From Polyporus tsugae (Eukaryota > Basidiomycota > Agaricomycetes > Polyporales > Polyporaceae), in the NCBI GenBank assembly GCA_024305745.1, contig JAHRBS010000008.1, forward strand, positions 1,550,001 to 1,614,000: a stretch of 64,000 nucleotides of DNA, in the 5' to 3' direction. Below the pieces are notes generated by a model. The model made no database searches. It saw only the letters and a program-made list of their open reading frames with translations, and was not told the DNA's origin. The position numbers were made by a program, and so were the translations under genes. Positions 20,227 to 32,296 of this stretch are shown one piece after another; position 1 is the first letter of the stretch; each line of letters starts with the position of its first letter.

Positions 20227-22755
20227 CTACTGTGACATCTCCTCGCCGTCCTGCTGCTGGTCCTGCTGCTGGCCGTTTGCTGCCGCCTTGTGGTGCTTGT
20301 GCTTCTTGTGCGCCTTGCCGGTGCCAGCAGTCGCGGTAGCAGTCGCAGCGGTGCTGTCAGTCGCAGTCGCGGCCGAGGAATCGGTCGCAGCCGCGCTGGA
20401 GCCATCGGTGGCGGTTGCGACCGAGGTATCAGTGGCGGTCGCGACCGAGCTGTCGGTGGCGGTCGCAGTGGAGGAGTCGGTCGCGGTCGCGGCGGAAGAG
20501 TCTGAGTCGGTCGCGGTCGCAGTGTCGGTGGAAGCAGAGCCGCTGTCAGTGGCGGTCGCGGTGCTGTTGCCCGACGAGGCGCTGCCCGAGGACCCGTTGT
20601 CGCCCGTGTCGGTGCTGTTGCTGTCGGACGCTCCGCTCGTGACGACAGCGAGGAGCTTGGTGAAGTCGGGCGTGCCGAGACCAGTGACCTGTGCATACTC
20701 ATCAGCAACGCTGAAGACAGAGGAATGTAACATGTTCGCGACGTACCGCGTCCCAACCAGCGACAGCAGGGAAGCCTTGCGTGCCACAGCCGGGGTTGCT
20801 GCCGTTGGTGATGTCGTTGAACGCGGCCGCGCCCTGCGAGTACAGGAGGGGGTTGAGGAAGCCGAGCGGGGCCTGGCCCTTGTTCAGGCGCGCGTCGTTG
20901 AGGAGCGAGACGATCGCTGCGAACGTGGGCGACGACGCAGATGTGCCGTCGACGCCCTGGAACGTGCCCCCGACGTTGATCGCGAACTGCACACCCTGCG
21001 TCGAGACGTCCGGGAATGCGCGGCCCGTGGCGTTGAAGAGGCCCTGGTTCGTGTTGCCGAGCGTCTTGAGGTAGCCCGCGACGGCGTCCTTTTGGTAGTC
21101 CGGCTGCGCGAAGATGTTCGAGAACCCGCCGGAGGTGAAGGCTGCCGCAGTCTCGGGGTTGATGCCCTGGGTGCTGCCAACGGAGGTCAAGCTGCGGCGT
21201 GACGTGCATGGTGAGTGTCTCGTGGAAACTGGCAGAGTTCATGCAACTGCAACGTACAAGGGACAACCAGAGGGGAATGTGGGCGAGAACGCCTGGCCGT
21301 TGCACGCGGTGCTGGCCTGAGGACCGGAGACACCACCGTCGCCAGACGCGAAGAGCACAGACGTGCCGCGCGCACCGAGCTGCGCGTACGCGTTGCAAAG
21401 GGTCCTGCGCGGAGCGTTGTCACAGTCAGCTTCCGAACCCAACTCAAATGCGATTCGGGACTCACTGAGCAAGGTCGGGTGCCTGCTCTGCGAACGGCGC
21501 CTCGTCGAAACCGAAGGAGGTCGTAAGCACGAGCGGGGGCTTGTCCTCCTTCAGGAGCGAGTTGATGATGTCCAGGAAGCCCGAGAGGCCGCCATCCTGG
21601 TTCTGGGCCCCGACTGAGATGAATGTCGTCGGAACGCCAGTCGCCACGCCGACAGTGTACTGGATGTCAAGGCTCTACGTTGACAGTCAGCAATTGCTCC
21701 CATTACGTAGAAGCGTGGGTGCGCGTACCGCCTCGGTTGTACCCTGTCCACTGTCGGAGCCGCCATCGAGCGTTTGAACAGCAAAGGTCCCGTTCGTGAT
21801 GTCGGGGCGGACTTTCGCAAGGAATTGCTGTGTAATTGGCAAACAGACGTGTGAATGACATGAGCCGCAGCATCACCGCGAAGGCGTACGAACCGTGAGA
21901 TCATCAGGGTTGGCGACCTCACCGCCGAAGCCACTGACACCAAGGCTGTTGCCCGCCGCCGTCGCAGGCGTCGCAGGGATGTTGTACAGCGCCTGCAAGC
22001 ACGCGGGCGTGACGACCTGCGCGCACTGGGCGGGGACGTCCGCGCGCTTTGACCGGGAACGCTTCGAGACGCTCGGCGCGTTAATCGCCTTGAACTCGAC
22101 CTTGCTCTTCGAGGGCGGGATAAACTGCGTCGTGGGGTAGATGAACGCGACGTGGTCGTGGACGGCGTCAGGGAGCGAGTACGCGAGCGTGCGGACCATG
22201 GTCGTGTTCGACGCCTCGTGCACGTACGTCGTGAAGTTGGCGTTCAGGAGCGCGTTCGCCTTCTCGGCGGGCACCTGGATGGTGACCATGTCGCCCGACG
22301 CGGACGTCGACTGGGGCGTAATGCCATTCTTGGTCAGCCAGGCGTTCACCGCCTGGGTGCTCTGGGACGGGGGAGCAATGAGTTGCTCAACCTAAGTGCA
22401 CAGCATTCAATTGTCAGTACAAGGATGGGCGCCAGTAGCTCGATCGTGATCGAGCACAAAGGTGAGGGGCAATACTTACCTCTGCTTTCGACAGGTGTTG
22501 ACCGTAGTTTTCCGACGCCGGGTCACTGACATCGAGGAGGGCAGCGTGAAGGCCTGACGCGTTCTGCTGAGGCAGCGCGATCGTCAAGCGGAGCATGCCA
22601 GGGGGAAGCGGGAAGTCGCTGTTGCCGTGGCTCTTGAAGCCAAGTGGCACGGCGCCACGCTGGTCGCGGATGACGAAACGAGAGTGTGTCGCACTGGGCC
22701 GGCCCAGCGCGAAAGGAACGAGGGCCGAAAGAGCGAGCAGCCCTGCTGCAACCAT
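20227..22755 (-). CDS. Sedolisin (S53) serine-carboxyl protease 3, long Ala-Thr-Asp-Ser repeat tail
   Basis: The start at 22755 gives a signal peptide (MVAAGLLALSALVPFALG). The pro-region has SENYGQHLSKAE, the EKANALLNANFTTYVHE block and FIYPTTQF, with a basic SKRSRSKRADVP segment that is a plausible maturation site. Catalytic residues are intact: E-A-S-L-D before IQYTVG, Asp in ASGDGG, Ser in DGTSASSPTFAA. After VTGLGTPDFTKLLAVVTSG comes a tail of about 130 residues made of repeated ATATDSS/ATATDTS-like units, then a basic GKAHKKHKHHK and a Gln/Glu-rich end. Such a Ser/Thr tail is likely heavily O-glycosylated. Length is roughly 680 residues. A TATA-like element lies about 95 bp upstream. 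Confidence 0.92.
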
Positions 22756-22847
22756 GTTGATAGAGTAGAAAATGGGGGGATTAGAAAAGGAATAACAACG
22801 GTGACCCGCAGGGGAAAAGGCAAGTTGTCATTGTGCCCGATCCGCCA

Positions 22848-22853
22848 TTATAA
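22848..22853 (-). promoter_or_regulatory. TATA-like element of sedolisin 3
   Basis: The palindromic TTATAA lies about 95 bp upstream of the sedolisin 3 ATG, a normal fungal position. Confidence 0.4.
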
Positions 22854-23561
22854 GGACCCCCTTCGAGGGCGCTCCAGATATTGACATTTGTCTTCGAATC
22901 GTTGCATCTGCAGTGCAACCCGGTTGTCATGGCCTGAAGATAGAGCGAGCTGTCATAGGCTTGTCGGTCACGGTCACCGGTGAATTCCGCCAATGCCAGC
23001 GTCCATCAAGCCAGCCTGCATCTTGAGCTATTTTGGGGTTAGCCGGCTCGGTGCAGTGACGAATCTGACGAATCCCGCTGGTTACGAGGCAGCTGCTCCA
23101 CGATTAATATCGATATCAATGGGGATTCAACGCCTGATAGTGCGACCAAAGAGGCGACGCAAACGCCGACTTACCCAGCTTTCCGCATGGCTCAAGTAGA
23201 GACGACGGGCTATGTGGGAACCGGGCGCGAGCTATGTATACGTACACTGCATCGACATCACGATACTTTGCAATTCAAACTGAATGATCGTATCTACTAT
23301 CAGCTAGGAAGCACTTCCGAAGTTCCATACAACTTGCGGAGCCTACAGAGGAGCTGAATAAGCCGACATACCCGTGGTACCGCATGTTACATCTATGGTC
23401 TGTTTCTGTTACCATGCAAACACTAGTAATATGCAACAGTACAGTACCGCCCCGCTTCTGCAGGTATTTTTGCTTCCTGATTATGTTGCTGCCTCTATTC
23501 AAAAACAATTAGCATAAGAGTCAGAGGGATAGGATATTTGAAGGATAATTGCGATCCCAAC

Positions 23562-23579
23562 CTTCTCTCTCTCTCTCTC
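23562..23579 (+). repeat. (CT)n microsatellite
   Basis: Eighteen bases of CT dinucleotide repeat with one irregular TT near its left end. Confidence 0.8.
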
Positions 23580-23943
23580 GATCTCTGCAATTGGGCCATG
23601 GTTATGGAACTTATGGTTAATGAGATGTGTCGGACTCGGGCCCGACTTCAAGACGCGATGCCGTGCAGACCAGCAGTACTTACTGCAACCAGTGACGTGG
23701 GCGGCGATCGGAAGCCTATGGCGTTGTGACTTGTACCCGTTGTACGTATTTGAGGCTGTACCTAACGACTCGATACCTGATCGTAAGTGCTAAGAGTGGA
23801 TGTATGGGAACAACTTCTGGAAAAGCCGCTCACCACTACTTAGTAGATCGCATCCCTAGGGTTTGTTGTCGACTTGGCACTTGCTCACTAGTCATCAAAC
23901 TTACTTCGGAAACGCGATGCTCCAAGCCTGCATTCGCTGGGCT

Positions 23944-24036
23944 CGTACCCACCTGTCTTCGCTGGCAACTCCCCAGAGTCCCCACGGCTGGTAGAGGGGT
24001 GGCAGTCAAAACGGGTGGGTACGGAACCGATGCGAA
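23944..24036 (+). repeat. Short dispersed repeat with inverted ends, copy 1
   Basis: The left end reads CGTACCCACCTGTCTT and the right end is its near inverse (AAAACGGGTGGGTACG, ending 24023), giving inverted ends of about 16 bp around a 50-bp centre. The sequence continues GGAACCGATGCGA. An inverted second copy lies at 26659-26754, with GTCTTCGCTGGCAACTCCCC shared in the left half. This resembles a very small MITE-like or palindromic element; no coding capacity. Confidence 0.5.
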
Positions 24037-25435
24037 GACTGGTCAGAGTTGTCGGGACTCAGAGTGAGACTTGGAATTTGCAAACTGTCCCCGTGATTAC
24101 TGACGTGTGCACAGACCGTCGCTTGGGCGCTGGAATACCATACCGTTCTGTTCCTCAGAAATCCAGGACCAGTAAGATGGGGCATCAATGAAGGAGTTAT
24201 CAAAGGAGACGAAAGACGAAGGCCATCACCAAAACGGCCGCAAAGTGGCAAGGCAGGTAATAATTCCGCCGTTAATAATCAGCTTACCGTGCAAGCAATG
24301 ATTTGATATTGATTATAATGCAATGTAAGTCGGCCGGAATCCTTGGGCCGGTCGCAACCGGCTGAGACGATAGGGGCGCTTGCAACCGCCTTGCCACCAG
24401 CTTGCAACCTCCTCCCAAGCCTCTTGTATCCACTTACTATCTTGCGTTCTCTTGCGACGCTCTAGCAAGTACACATCCCATCACATCAAACTGCTGGAGC
24501 CCTCAATCATGAACTGTACAGCACGTCGCCGGGGTTTCAATTGCGCTCCCTTAAAAACCCCCCCTCCGCTTCACTCGTTATTTCTCTCCTTTACTTCAAC
24601 CCCAACGCCGTCGAGGAATACGGTAAGTCCTACCTCAATTCTTCCCTAATTCGTGTGACGAGACCACTGGATGCAAGGCCTCCAAGGTATGTCCCTCATA
24701 CCGTACCAGGGCGGTGCTCATTGTCTTGGGAAACACTGGGGTCGGCTTCGTCTTTGGCCTTGGCTTCTCTGGGGTGCGTCTCCGTTCTCTCGCTGGAGCT
24801 CATGATCAGGCTCTCGCGATCGTCTACGATACTCCTCTGGATGCTCGCTTGCTGGTGGCATCGGACTCTCCTCGTCGTCGTGTTGCCCCCCTGTCTCCGG
24901 AGCTCCCCGGTGCCCATCACTGATGGACGATGTCGTCGTTGCCGTACAGTCTCCATTGCGAGCTCCCGGTTGCTTACTAGTACCCGTAGAGTAACGGGGC
25001 CGTACTACGTAGATAACACTTCTCTCTCTCATGTATGGCCCATTGCTGGTAGCTACTACAATATACATATTTTGGCACAATTCCTATCGAGTTGGATGTT
25101 CGCAATCAGCCTGGAATAAAATCTAGAGTAATGAAATCCTTGGATTGTCGGTCATCCTCGCGCACCTTGCAACTTGATGGCATCATGGCATTCATTGCCA
25201 TTGACTTACCCGTGTCTTACGACCAACTTGCAACTAGCCCCACCTCGTCATAGTGTAACTATGATAGATTGGGAGTTCACAATTATTACATCACATAAAA
25301 TGACATTACAATACATTGCAATCCTCTTGCAATCCCCTGTAAGATCCGCGCCAAAACGGTGATGAACCTACCGGGATCATGGGCGGAAGGATGGTCGCTC
25401 AAACCCATATAGTATGACTGGCCAAATATGGGTCA

Positions 25436-25507
25436 GGGCTTATAGCTCAGTGGTAGAGCACACGATTGCAGATCGTGTTGTCCCGTGTTCGAACCACGGT
25501 GGGCCCT
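25436..25507 (+). tRNA. tRNA-Cys (anticodon GCA)
   Basis: A 72-nt cloverleaf without intron. The acceptor stem GGGCTTA pairs with TGGGCCC (two G-U pairs) and is followed by the discriminator T. The D-arm is GCTC..GAGC with AGTGGTAGA, the anticodon stem is CACGA/TCGTG with loop TTGCAGA (anticodon GCA), and the T-arm is CCGTG-TTCGAAC-CACGG. All invariant bases for A and B box promoters (TAGCTCAGTGG and GTTCGAACC) are present, so it should be transcribed by RNA polymerase III. A T-run follows at 25510-25513. Confidence 0.95.
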
Positions 25508-25695
25508 ATTTTTGTCCGTCTTCCCCACCCGGGGTCGGTCCCTCCACCAGTTTTTACATTCCACATACAAGTACCCTCATTCCAGCGGTTGCACCTTTTC
25601 TCTTGAATGACCGTGACCGTCATGTTTCTTATAATATAGATTGCCATTTTGGGTTATAGATGATAGGGTTAGGGGTCTGAAATTGGTCCCATCCG

Positions 25696-28600
25696 ATGGC
25701 GTTTAAATTTCGATCCTTTTCTCCAGTATCACCACCTAACCACCACCACCGTCGTCGTATTCCCGTTCTAAGGATGCCGCATTCTAGGAAGCGGGTGAGG
25801 TCGTCGGAAGACGATGCTCACCACGCCACCGCACAAGCAGCACGGCCGGTCTGTTACCTCACTCGGATGCCCCTAGAGCTGCTCGCCGAGATCCTCTCTC
25901 ACACCCAATCGCCCCGAGAAATTCTCGCCCTCGCGCGGGCAAGCAAGCATTTCTGCGGCGTCTTGGTCAACAATAGGCCCACGGATTTTATCTGGCGCCA
26001 GGCGCGCGCCCGGGCATATCCAACCCGGATACCCAACTTTACCCCGAACTTCACCGAGGCCTCGTACGCCGCGTTCTTGTTCGACAGCAAGCTCTGCGAG
26101 GTACGGTCTCAATTTCACGGTGCCGTTTAGTAAACTCGCTCACAGGACCTTGTTCAGGTGTGCCAGAAGAAGACAAAGGAGGTGTACCACTCGTTCGCCC
26201 TTCGTGGCGTCGTCTGTGACAAGGTAAGCTCGGCCTCTCCCCTGCAGCCTTTATTCATTCGTGACGTGCGTCGTTGGCAGCCTAAATGTCTTCTCGAGTG
26301 GCGGTCAGTCGGGAAACTTAACTCGCTTTCGACCGCAGCTGATCGCACTTGTACGCAAGGCAACAAATCATCTACAGGGTCACGTCTAGAGATGAGGTCG
26401 AGTATCCAGAGTTTTTACATTGGATACCGCGCTTGGAGCGCGCAGACGGTGAGTTGATTTGACTTTGGACGACTCGGTGTTGTTATTCGCCTTTCGAAAG
26501 GTGTACGTCTCGCAGGTACGGATGCAAGGTCGGGCAATCCATGGGTCAGTGATAGAGCCACACTGATAAGTGGCCCCTCTCATTCCTTCCGAAAATGACT
26601 CCTCGCGTACATCCTGATGGGTGCGGGTTCTGGACGGGTCGAGCCCCCTGGTCTGACGGTCGCATCGGTTCCGTACCCACCCGTCTTGACTGCCGCTCCT
26701 CCACCACTGGTGCCTTGTATACAAGTGGGGAGTTGCCAGCGAAGACTGGGTACGGTTTAAGCGAACGCAGGGAGCGTGAAGCTGCGCGAAGTCACCTCTC
26801 ACGAGCGAATCCCCCCCTTCTTTTTTTGCGGTGGAGATTAGCTCAATCCACCCGTACCCGCCGGGATCCTCCTGTGGTCTCGTCGGTGGGAGAAAGTGTG
26901 GCCCAAGGCAAGCGTCATTTGGGAGTCACGATATCGACGGTTTCCCATAAAAGAGGCTGTTGGTCCTTCGCGGGTAGGGTTAGGATCAAAGCGGCTAGTA
27001 TACTTCAAGTTGGGTTCAGCCCTACCCAGGAGAGAGAGTTACCTCCCGCCAACCATTCGTTTCGTTGAATATGATAGGTCTTAGAAACTTTAGAAACTGA
27101 TGATACCGATACAGGAATCTATGAAGATAAAATGTACGTGCGGAAGTCAGACTGGCAAGCCGCCATCAACGAGCACAAGAAGGTGCATCTGCTCGGTGGT
27201 GCAGCATTGGACGCCTATGTTAAGAAGACGCAGGCTCTGGCTGACACTCTGCCTCCCCAGGTTGAGGTACGCGCCTCGGCGACCTCGTGTTCTCTTACTA
27301 ACTCGCACCGCCGATAGCTTTACAAGGCACTTCAGGAATGGGGTCGCGCCTACGAGCTGCTACGGAAGTACACACTGAAGTTGAATAATACGCAGTAGGT
27401 GTCTTCTCCCCGCCCGCTGCGATTGGACTGACTCAAGCAACCGTTAGAGCGCAAGTCTTTGCGAAGGAGCATCGCTGGGCCGTCCGTGACCTGCTCCATG
27501 CACCTTCTTACAGCGCGGTGCACAACACGAAGAACCGCAGTCTCATTAATGTGACTCGGAACGGTGAGCAAAACCCTTCCGTCGTCGTCACACGATCCAC
27601 CTATCTCATGTCTCGCCATGCGCAGACTTCGACGAAGTGAAGGAGCGTGTCAAGGAGGAGATCGTGGCAAACAAGGAGCGCGGGGCGCGTCGGGGGCGCG
27701 AACACGCGCTGCAGGACCGACTCGAGGAGGTCAGAACCACGTGGACCAGCCTCAAGGCAAGTTCGGATGCGAAGGAATCCCCCAAGCCGGCTATGCCTCA
27801 TGTCCAGGAGTTCCGCAAGCTCCCGGTGGTGAAGATCTACGAGAAGCCTGGGGTGGGCGAGTCGCGGAGCCTGGGTGATCCGTTCGTGACATCCGTCCTC
27901 GCGGAGAACCTCGACCAGTGGCGGGACTCAGCACGGGCGGCGCTCGCGACGGTGCTCGGGTTCCCCGGATGGAAGGTCATGAGCAAGAAGAAGCTGCACC
28001 CGGTGGATCGACTGACGGCGAGATTCCGATGCCAGCGATGCGACAGGGTTGCCGCTGAGAACAAGGTTAGCCTTTCGACCCGCTTCGTCTATATATAGAC
28101 GTGAATGACACTAGCCCCCTTTCTACAGGTCGTTCCCGATGACGGCGGGATGGACTTCACGGAGGCATGCGAGCACGTCTGTGTCCATCTGAAGAAGAAG
28201 CAGCGGAATAAGAACAGGTGGAGTGTGGAGCGGTTTGTGCCGGATCAGCGGGTGAGGGTCTCCTCTTCGACTTAGTGTGGCCCAGCCAACGGTGACTCAA
28301 CCCTGTCCGTCCGTTAGTCGGTCGATGCGATCTCGCAGATACTCAAGCTGTGCGGTACATCGTCGGAGGATGTGGATTCCGTTCGCATCGCGGAAGAGGT
28401 CGCAGATCGTGTTGAATGCCAATCGTGCCACTGCGTAATGGACGTCCGGAGCGTCGTGAGTTGCGTTGCGGAGTTCACGGACGTCGATCGCTCATGTTTC
28501 GCAGGCCCGACACTGCAAGCGACACGTTGACTGCAGTTTTACTCTACTGCCTGCGGATACGCCGGGGTTGCGGCCGATAGAGCATGGGCTCACGAAGAAG

Positions 28601-28896
28601 CTGATGGCATCGTCTGCTGAGGCTGCCCGGCTGTGCGACCTGAAAACCTACGGATGCAGGCATTGCGAGCGTTCTGCCAAAGGAGCTATAACGGGACATC
28701 AACATAAGATGTTCAGCTTCAATGGACTCAGGTCCCATGTGAAGGAGAAGTGGGTTGTCCCTCCCAGTGCCCATGACGTGGTTTGCTCATGTAACGGTGG
28801 CGCAGACACTCTATCCCTCGTATCGCCGATGAGGACTTTTACCACCAGAAGGACACCACGGACACGGATGCCGGTGCCATCAATGTCACGGCCTAA
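25696..28896 (+). CDS. F-box protein with Cys/His clusters, multi-exon
   Basis: Exon 1 (25696-26100) contains the F-box at about residues 56-100 (MPLELLAEILSHTQSPREILALARAS). Exon 2 (26158-26223) continues VCQKKTKEVYHSFALRG. Later exons include 27115 onward (GIYEDKMYVRKSDWQAAINEHKK) and the long one with LGDPFVTSVLAENLDQWRDSAR. CxxC/CxxxH pairs follow (RFRCQRCDR, CEHVCVH, CQSCH, CKRHVDC), and a C2H2-like YGCRHCERS..H..H block precedes the stop at 28894-28896. F-box proteins recruit substrates to SCF ubiquitin ligases; the C-terminal zinc-like clusters would be the substrate side. This architecture is one of the expanded F-box types of Agaricomycetes. The intron at 26449-27114 is 666 bp, about ten times the usual size, and carries repeat sequence. 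A broken copy lies at 57.1-57.7 kb. Confidence 0.82.
26659..26754 (-). repeat. Short dispersed repeat with inverted ends, copy 2 (inside F-box intron)
   Basis: Reverse-oriented relative of 23944-24036, matching at both ends (TCGCATCGGTTCCGTACCCA on the left here, and GGGGAGTTGCCAGCGAAGAC near the right). It lies within the oversized third or fourth intron of the F-box gene. Confidence 0.5.
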
Positions 28897-29860
28897 TCTC
28901 ACAACCCTTAGTAAGTACTGTCTCATACCAAGACCGTCCACGTGTTAGGCCTCTCATGGTTACGTGTGAAGGGCTTGTGTCGAACCTACATACTTAGTAT
29001 CGTCAGAACAATGTGTGCGCCTACTTACTCTCTTTCCACAAGTGTTCTGTTCGTTTTACCCATTAGAGCAGATTGTCTCGATCGATCATATTCTTCGCTA
29101 GGCCTAGGCCTCCTACCGAATAAGTAGTTGTCGTAAGTGTTTGTACCGCTTTTGGCACGGTAGTTAAGCGCAACACATCTTCGATCGAGTATCGAGAGTC
29201 GAGACGGCAATCAGCTGCTCTCGGCCCTGTTATGCGAAGATGTACCCATGCTTGAGATGTTGCTTCCGTCTCAATCCACCATGTGTGCGCTGCATCACCG
29301 GTTCAGCCGTCGATCTTCTGCTTAGCCGCTCAACTGGTGGCGCATGGTCGACACTTCTCTCTGAGATCTCGTCCGTCCTCTGCCGTGAAGGAGCGGGCTC
29401 AGTAGGTAAACTCAAAGTCTCGTTTCCCCTCGCAATTTATTCACCAAGACACTAGGTTACCTGGGATACATACCGTCGGCTATAGGGTAAGGCCGATACA
29501 GCAATATGCCATCCTTTCCGTTGTAGCCATAGAAAGTAAAGGCCCGTCGTCTAGATGTTACACATTCGCTGAGTGATCCTTTTTCCTACATCAGAAGCTC
29601 ATCAAAAAATTGGCTCCAATCATGTGCGTGAGCGCATGGAGTGCGACTCTTCTGAAGGCGTCGACTGACCCTTTCACAAGTCCCGCCCAGCCAAAGAGGT
29701 CACTGGATCGGCCCAGTTGCTTAGGACGTCCATGGGGCTTGTCCCAATGGTCCCTTGAGGCGAAGCGGCAGCGTCGGAGGTTGAGCGAATCGATCTCTGA
29801 CGCATGTGCCATCGTGCCCCATGCGAGACCTGGACGTCTGGACGAAGGCGTTCTCTGCCG
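28897..29860. other. About 1 kb between F-box gene and GH47 gene A
   Basis: No gene visible. Part of this spacer (about 29160-29320) resembles 57905-58050 in the degraded second copy, and a block at about 29620-29690 resembles 32830-32900 upstream of GH47 gene B. The spacer was therefore part of duplicated units. Confidence 0.45.
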
Positions 29861-29867
29861 TATATAA
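29861..29867 (+). promoter_or_regulatory. TATA box of GH47 gene A
   Basis: TATATAA lies about 85 bp upstream of the ATG at 29952. Confidence 0.5.
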
Positions 29868-29951
29868 GATCGCACTCAGCGTGCTGGTCCTGCACGCTCT
29901 CGTCGTGTCTCTTCCTGTTCTTGCGTATTCGCCGCTCTCCCGAAGGCTCCC

Positions 29952-32296
29952 ATGGTGTCCTGGTCGCTCCGCACTTCGGTCGTCGCCCTCGCGTGCGTGT
30001 CTGGTGGCTTCGCCGCCAGGATCCAGAGCCCGTGGGTGTCCCTGCCTGGGGATGCATCGACGCATAGGCAGAACGTCAAGGACATTTTTCTGACGAGCTG
30101 GAACGCGTACAAGTGAGTGTTGTAGCCTTGCCGAGATGCTTCGGTCTTCTGAGATCTCCTCCCTCTTCCAGGCAGTACGCGTTCCCCCATGACGACCTGA
30201 CGCCCGTCTCGGCGAGTTGGACTGATGGTCGGAACGGTTGGGGTGCGTCGCTCGTAGATGCGCTCTCCACACTTGTGAGTCCCTGAGTCAGTATCGCATG
30301 CTGTTCGGGGGTTGACTAGTTGATTCCATTACGATAGGCTATCATGGGCGAGACGGTACGTCCCTTCAAATGACAACACCATCCAAGGACTACACTCATA
30401 TATCAATACCACGCATAGGACATCTTCGAGGAAGCCGTCAACCACACCGCAACCGTTGACTTCACCCATGACCACTCTGGGGGCCTCGCCAGGTTCGTAT
30501 CCTTCTTGACTTTAGCAATTGACAACGATAGGCTCACAGATGACAGTGTCTTCGAGAGCACGATCCGCTACATCGGTGCTATGATGAGCGCATACGAGCT
30601 GACAGACGAGAAGTATCCCGTGTTGCTCAAGCAGGCACAGACGCTTGCAGATCGGCTGGCGTTCGCGTGGACTTCTGTAAGGATATGTTGCACATGGCGT
30701 CGACACCTAAACTGACGCGCTTTCACAGGGCCACACCGTTCCCTACGGTCAGATCAACATCAACACCACCATTCCTAAAATTGCTACAAACAGTATCGCG
30801 GGCTCTGGCACGGTGAGTTGGCGGGAGATCCCCACACGATCTGCATGAGCAGGTACTGATGATCCCTCCATGGCTAGCTCACACTGGAGTGGTCGCGACT
30901 CACGTGGGTTGACTTCCTGACATCTTAGTTTGTGAAATACTTACCTTCACCTCGTGAATAGCAAGCATACCGGTAATGCCACTTATCAATCTCTCGCAGA
31001 GAACTCCGTTAGGACCATCATTGCTCAGGTAAGTCGTGGGTGTGTCTTCGTCCGGAACTTCTCGAACCTAACGCCGTTTCTTAAGGCAAAGCCCCTCCCC
31101 GGCTTCCCTGCCCAAGGTATTGACCCAACCACGAACAAGCCCGTTGGCGGCTATGTCGTGAGTACTTGCATACCATGCCCACGACCGTCTAAAGGCTGAC
31201 CGCTTGAGTAGACCTGGGGCGGAGGATCAGACAGCTATCTAGAGTACCTCATCAAATACCCTCGTCTCACGAACACGAATGACAGCATCTTCGCGGACAA
31301 CTGGGCTACCGCCGTCGACTCGTCCATCAGGACACTCTTGAAGGTTGGTTTACACTTCTCCCGTTCGCGTAGCGTCGCTTACCCTCGTGTATCCAGACAT
31401 CGACTGTCGGTAACTGGACGTACCTCGCCGATCAAGACAGCAGCGGTACCATCCGGCATATTGGTTCGCACCTCGCGTGCTTCATGGCGGGCAACTGGAT
31501 CATGGGCGGCAGGCTCCTGAACAACCAGACTATCGTCAACTTCGGTCTCGACCTCAACGAAGGCTGCTGGAACACGTACGCAAGCACCGCGTACGTCTTC
31601 CGTCCTCGTTATTCTTCGATTTCATCTTACGCCATTGACTCCGCACAGCACTGGCATTGGCCCCGAGTCCTTCGCCTTCTTCTCGAGCGACGGCAACTAC
31701 ACCGGTTCGACGCCGAGCGCGGACCAGATCGCGTTCTACAACCAGCACGGGTTCTTCATCAGCAACAAGTTATACTACATGCGCCCCGAGGTGCTCGAGT
31801 CCAACTTCTACGCGTGGCGGTACACGGGCAACACCACGTACTACAACCGCGCCATCTCGGGGTATCAGAGCCTCCAGAAGTACCTCAAGACGTCCAACAT
31901 CGATGCGTTCGCGCCGATCAACGACGTGAACTCGGCCGACGGCGGAGGCTTCATCAACGATATGGAGAGCTTCTGGTTCGCGGAGGTCCTCAAGTACCTC
32001 TACCTCACGTTTGACGACCCCAACCACATCAGCTTGGACGAATGTAAGTGCTTCCCTTCGTTCACTTTCCCTTCTCCCCAATTTCCCCAGAGAGAACGTT
32101 CGCTAACGCATGTACTGCCGCAGACGTCTTCAACACTGAGGCCCACCCCTACAAGGCGCCAGCACCGATGCCGTCCTACGGCAGTGGCAAGCTTTCCCCG
32201 ACTCCGTCTCAGCCGTTCAAGACGAACCCCGGCCAGCTCCCGCTCGTCAGCCCCGCGGCGAAGATTCCCGCCACGCGGCCAAGTGATACTCAGTAG
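29952..32296 (+). CDS. GH47 alpha-mannosidase A, secreted or secretory pathway
   Basis: The start gives a signal peptide ([22 protein letters not shown]). About thirteen exons encode the GH47 blocks in order: [26 protein letters not shown], an 18-nt micro-exon AIMGET near 30341, then [101 protein letters not shown] and VFNTEAHPY. The conserved acidic residues of the family (Glu in FES.IR, Asp in GSDSYLEYL, Glu in RPEVLES) are present, so it should hydrolyse alpha-1,2-linked mannose on N-glycans, with calcium, in the ER/Golgi or outside the cell. The short polar C-terminus carries no retention signal. It is followed by paralogue B and preceded by the F-box gene. Confidence 0.92.

Larger units (their letters stand above)
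22856..25435. other. 2.6 kb gene-poor spacer with simple repeat and dispersed repeat
   Basis: Apart from the sedolisin 3 upstream region at the left end, I find no gene with recognisable motifs. The stretch contains a CT run (23562-23579), one copy of a short repeat with inverted ends (23944-24036, second copy in the F-box intron) and AT-rich sequence near 25040-25330. Open frames such as 24541-25119 on plus have no supporting features. Confidence 0.4.

Noticed and set aside
20220..21398. 392-codon Arg/Pro-rich frame on the same strand as sedolisin 3 in another register
   Set aside because: It crosses the introns of the sedolisin and has no protein-like order; the tail repeats keep all frames open.
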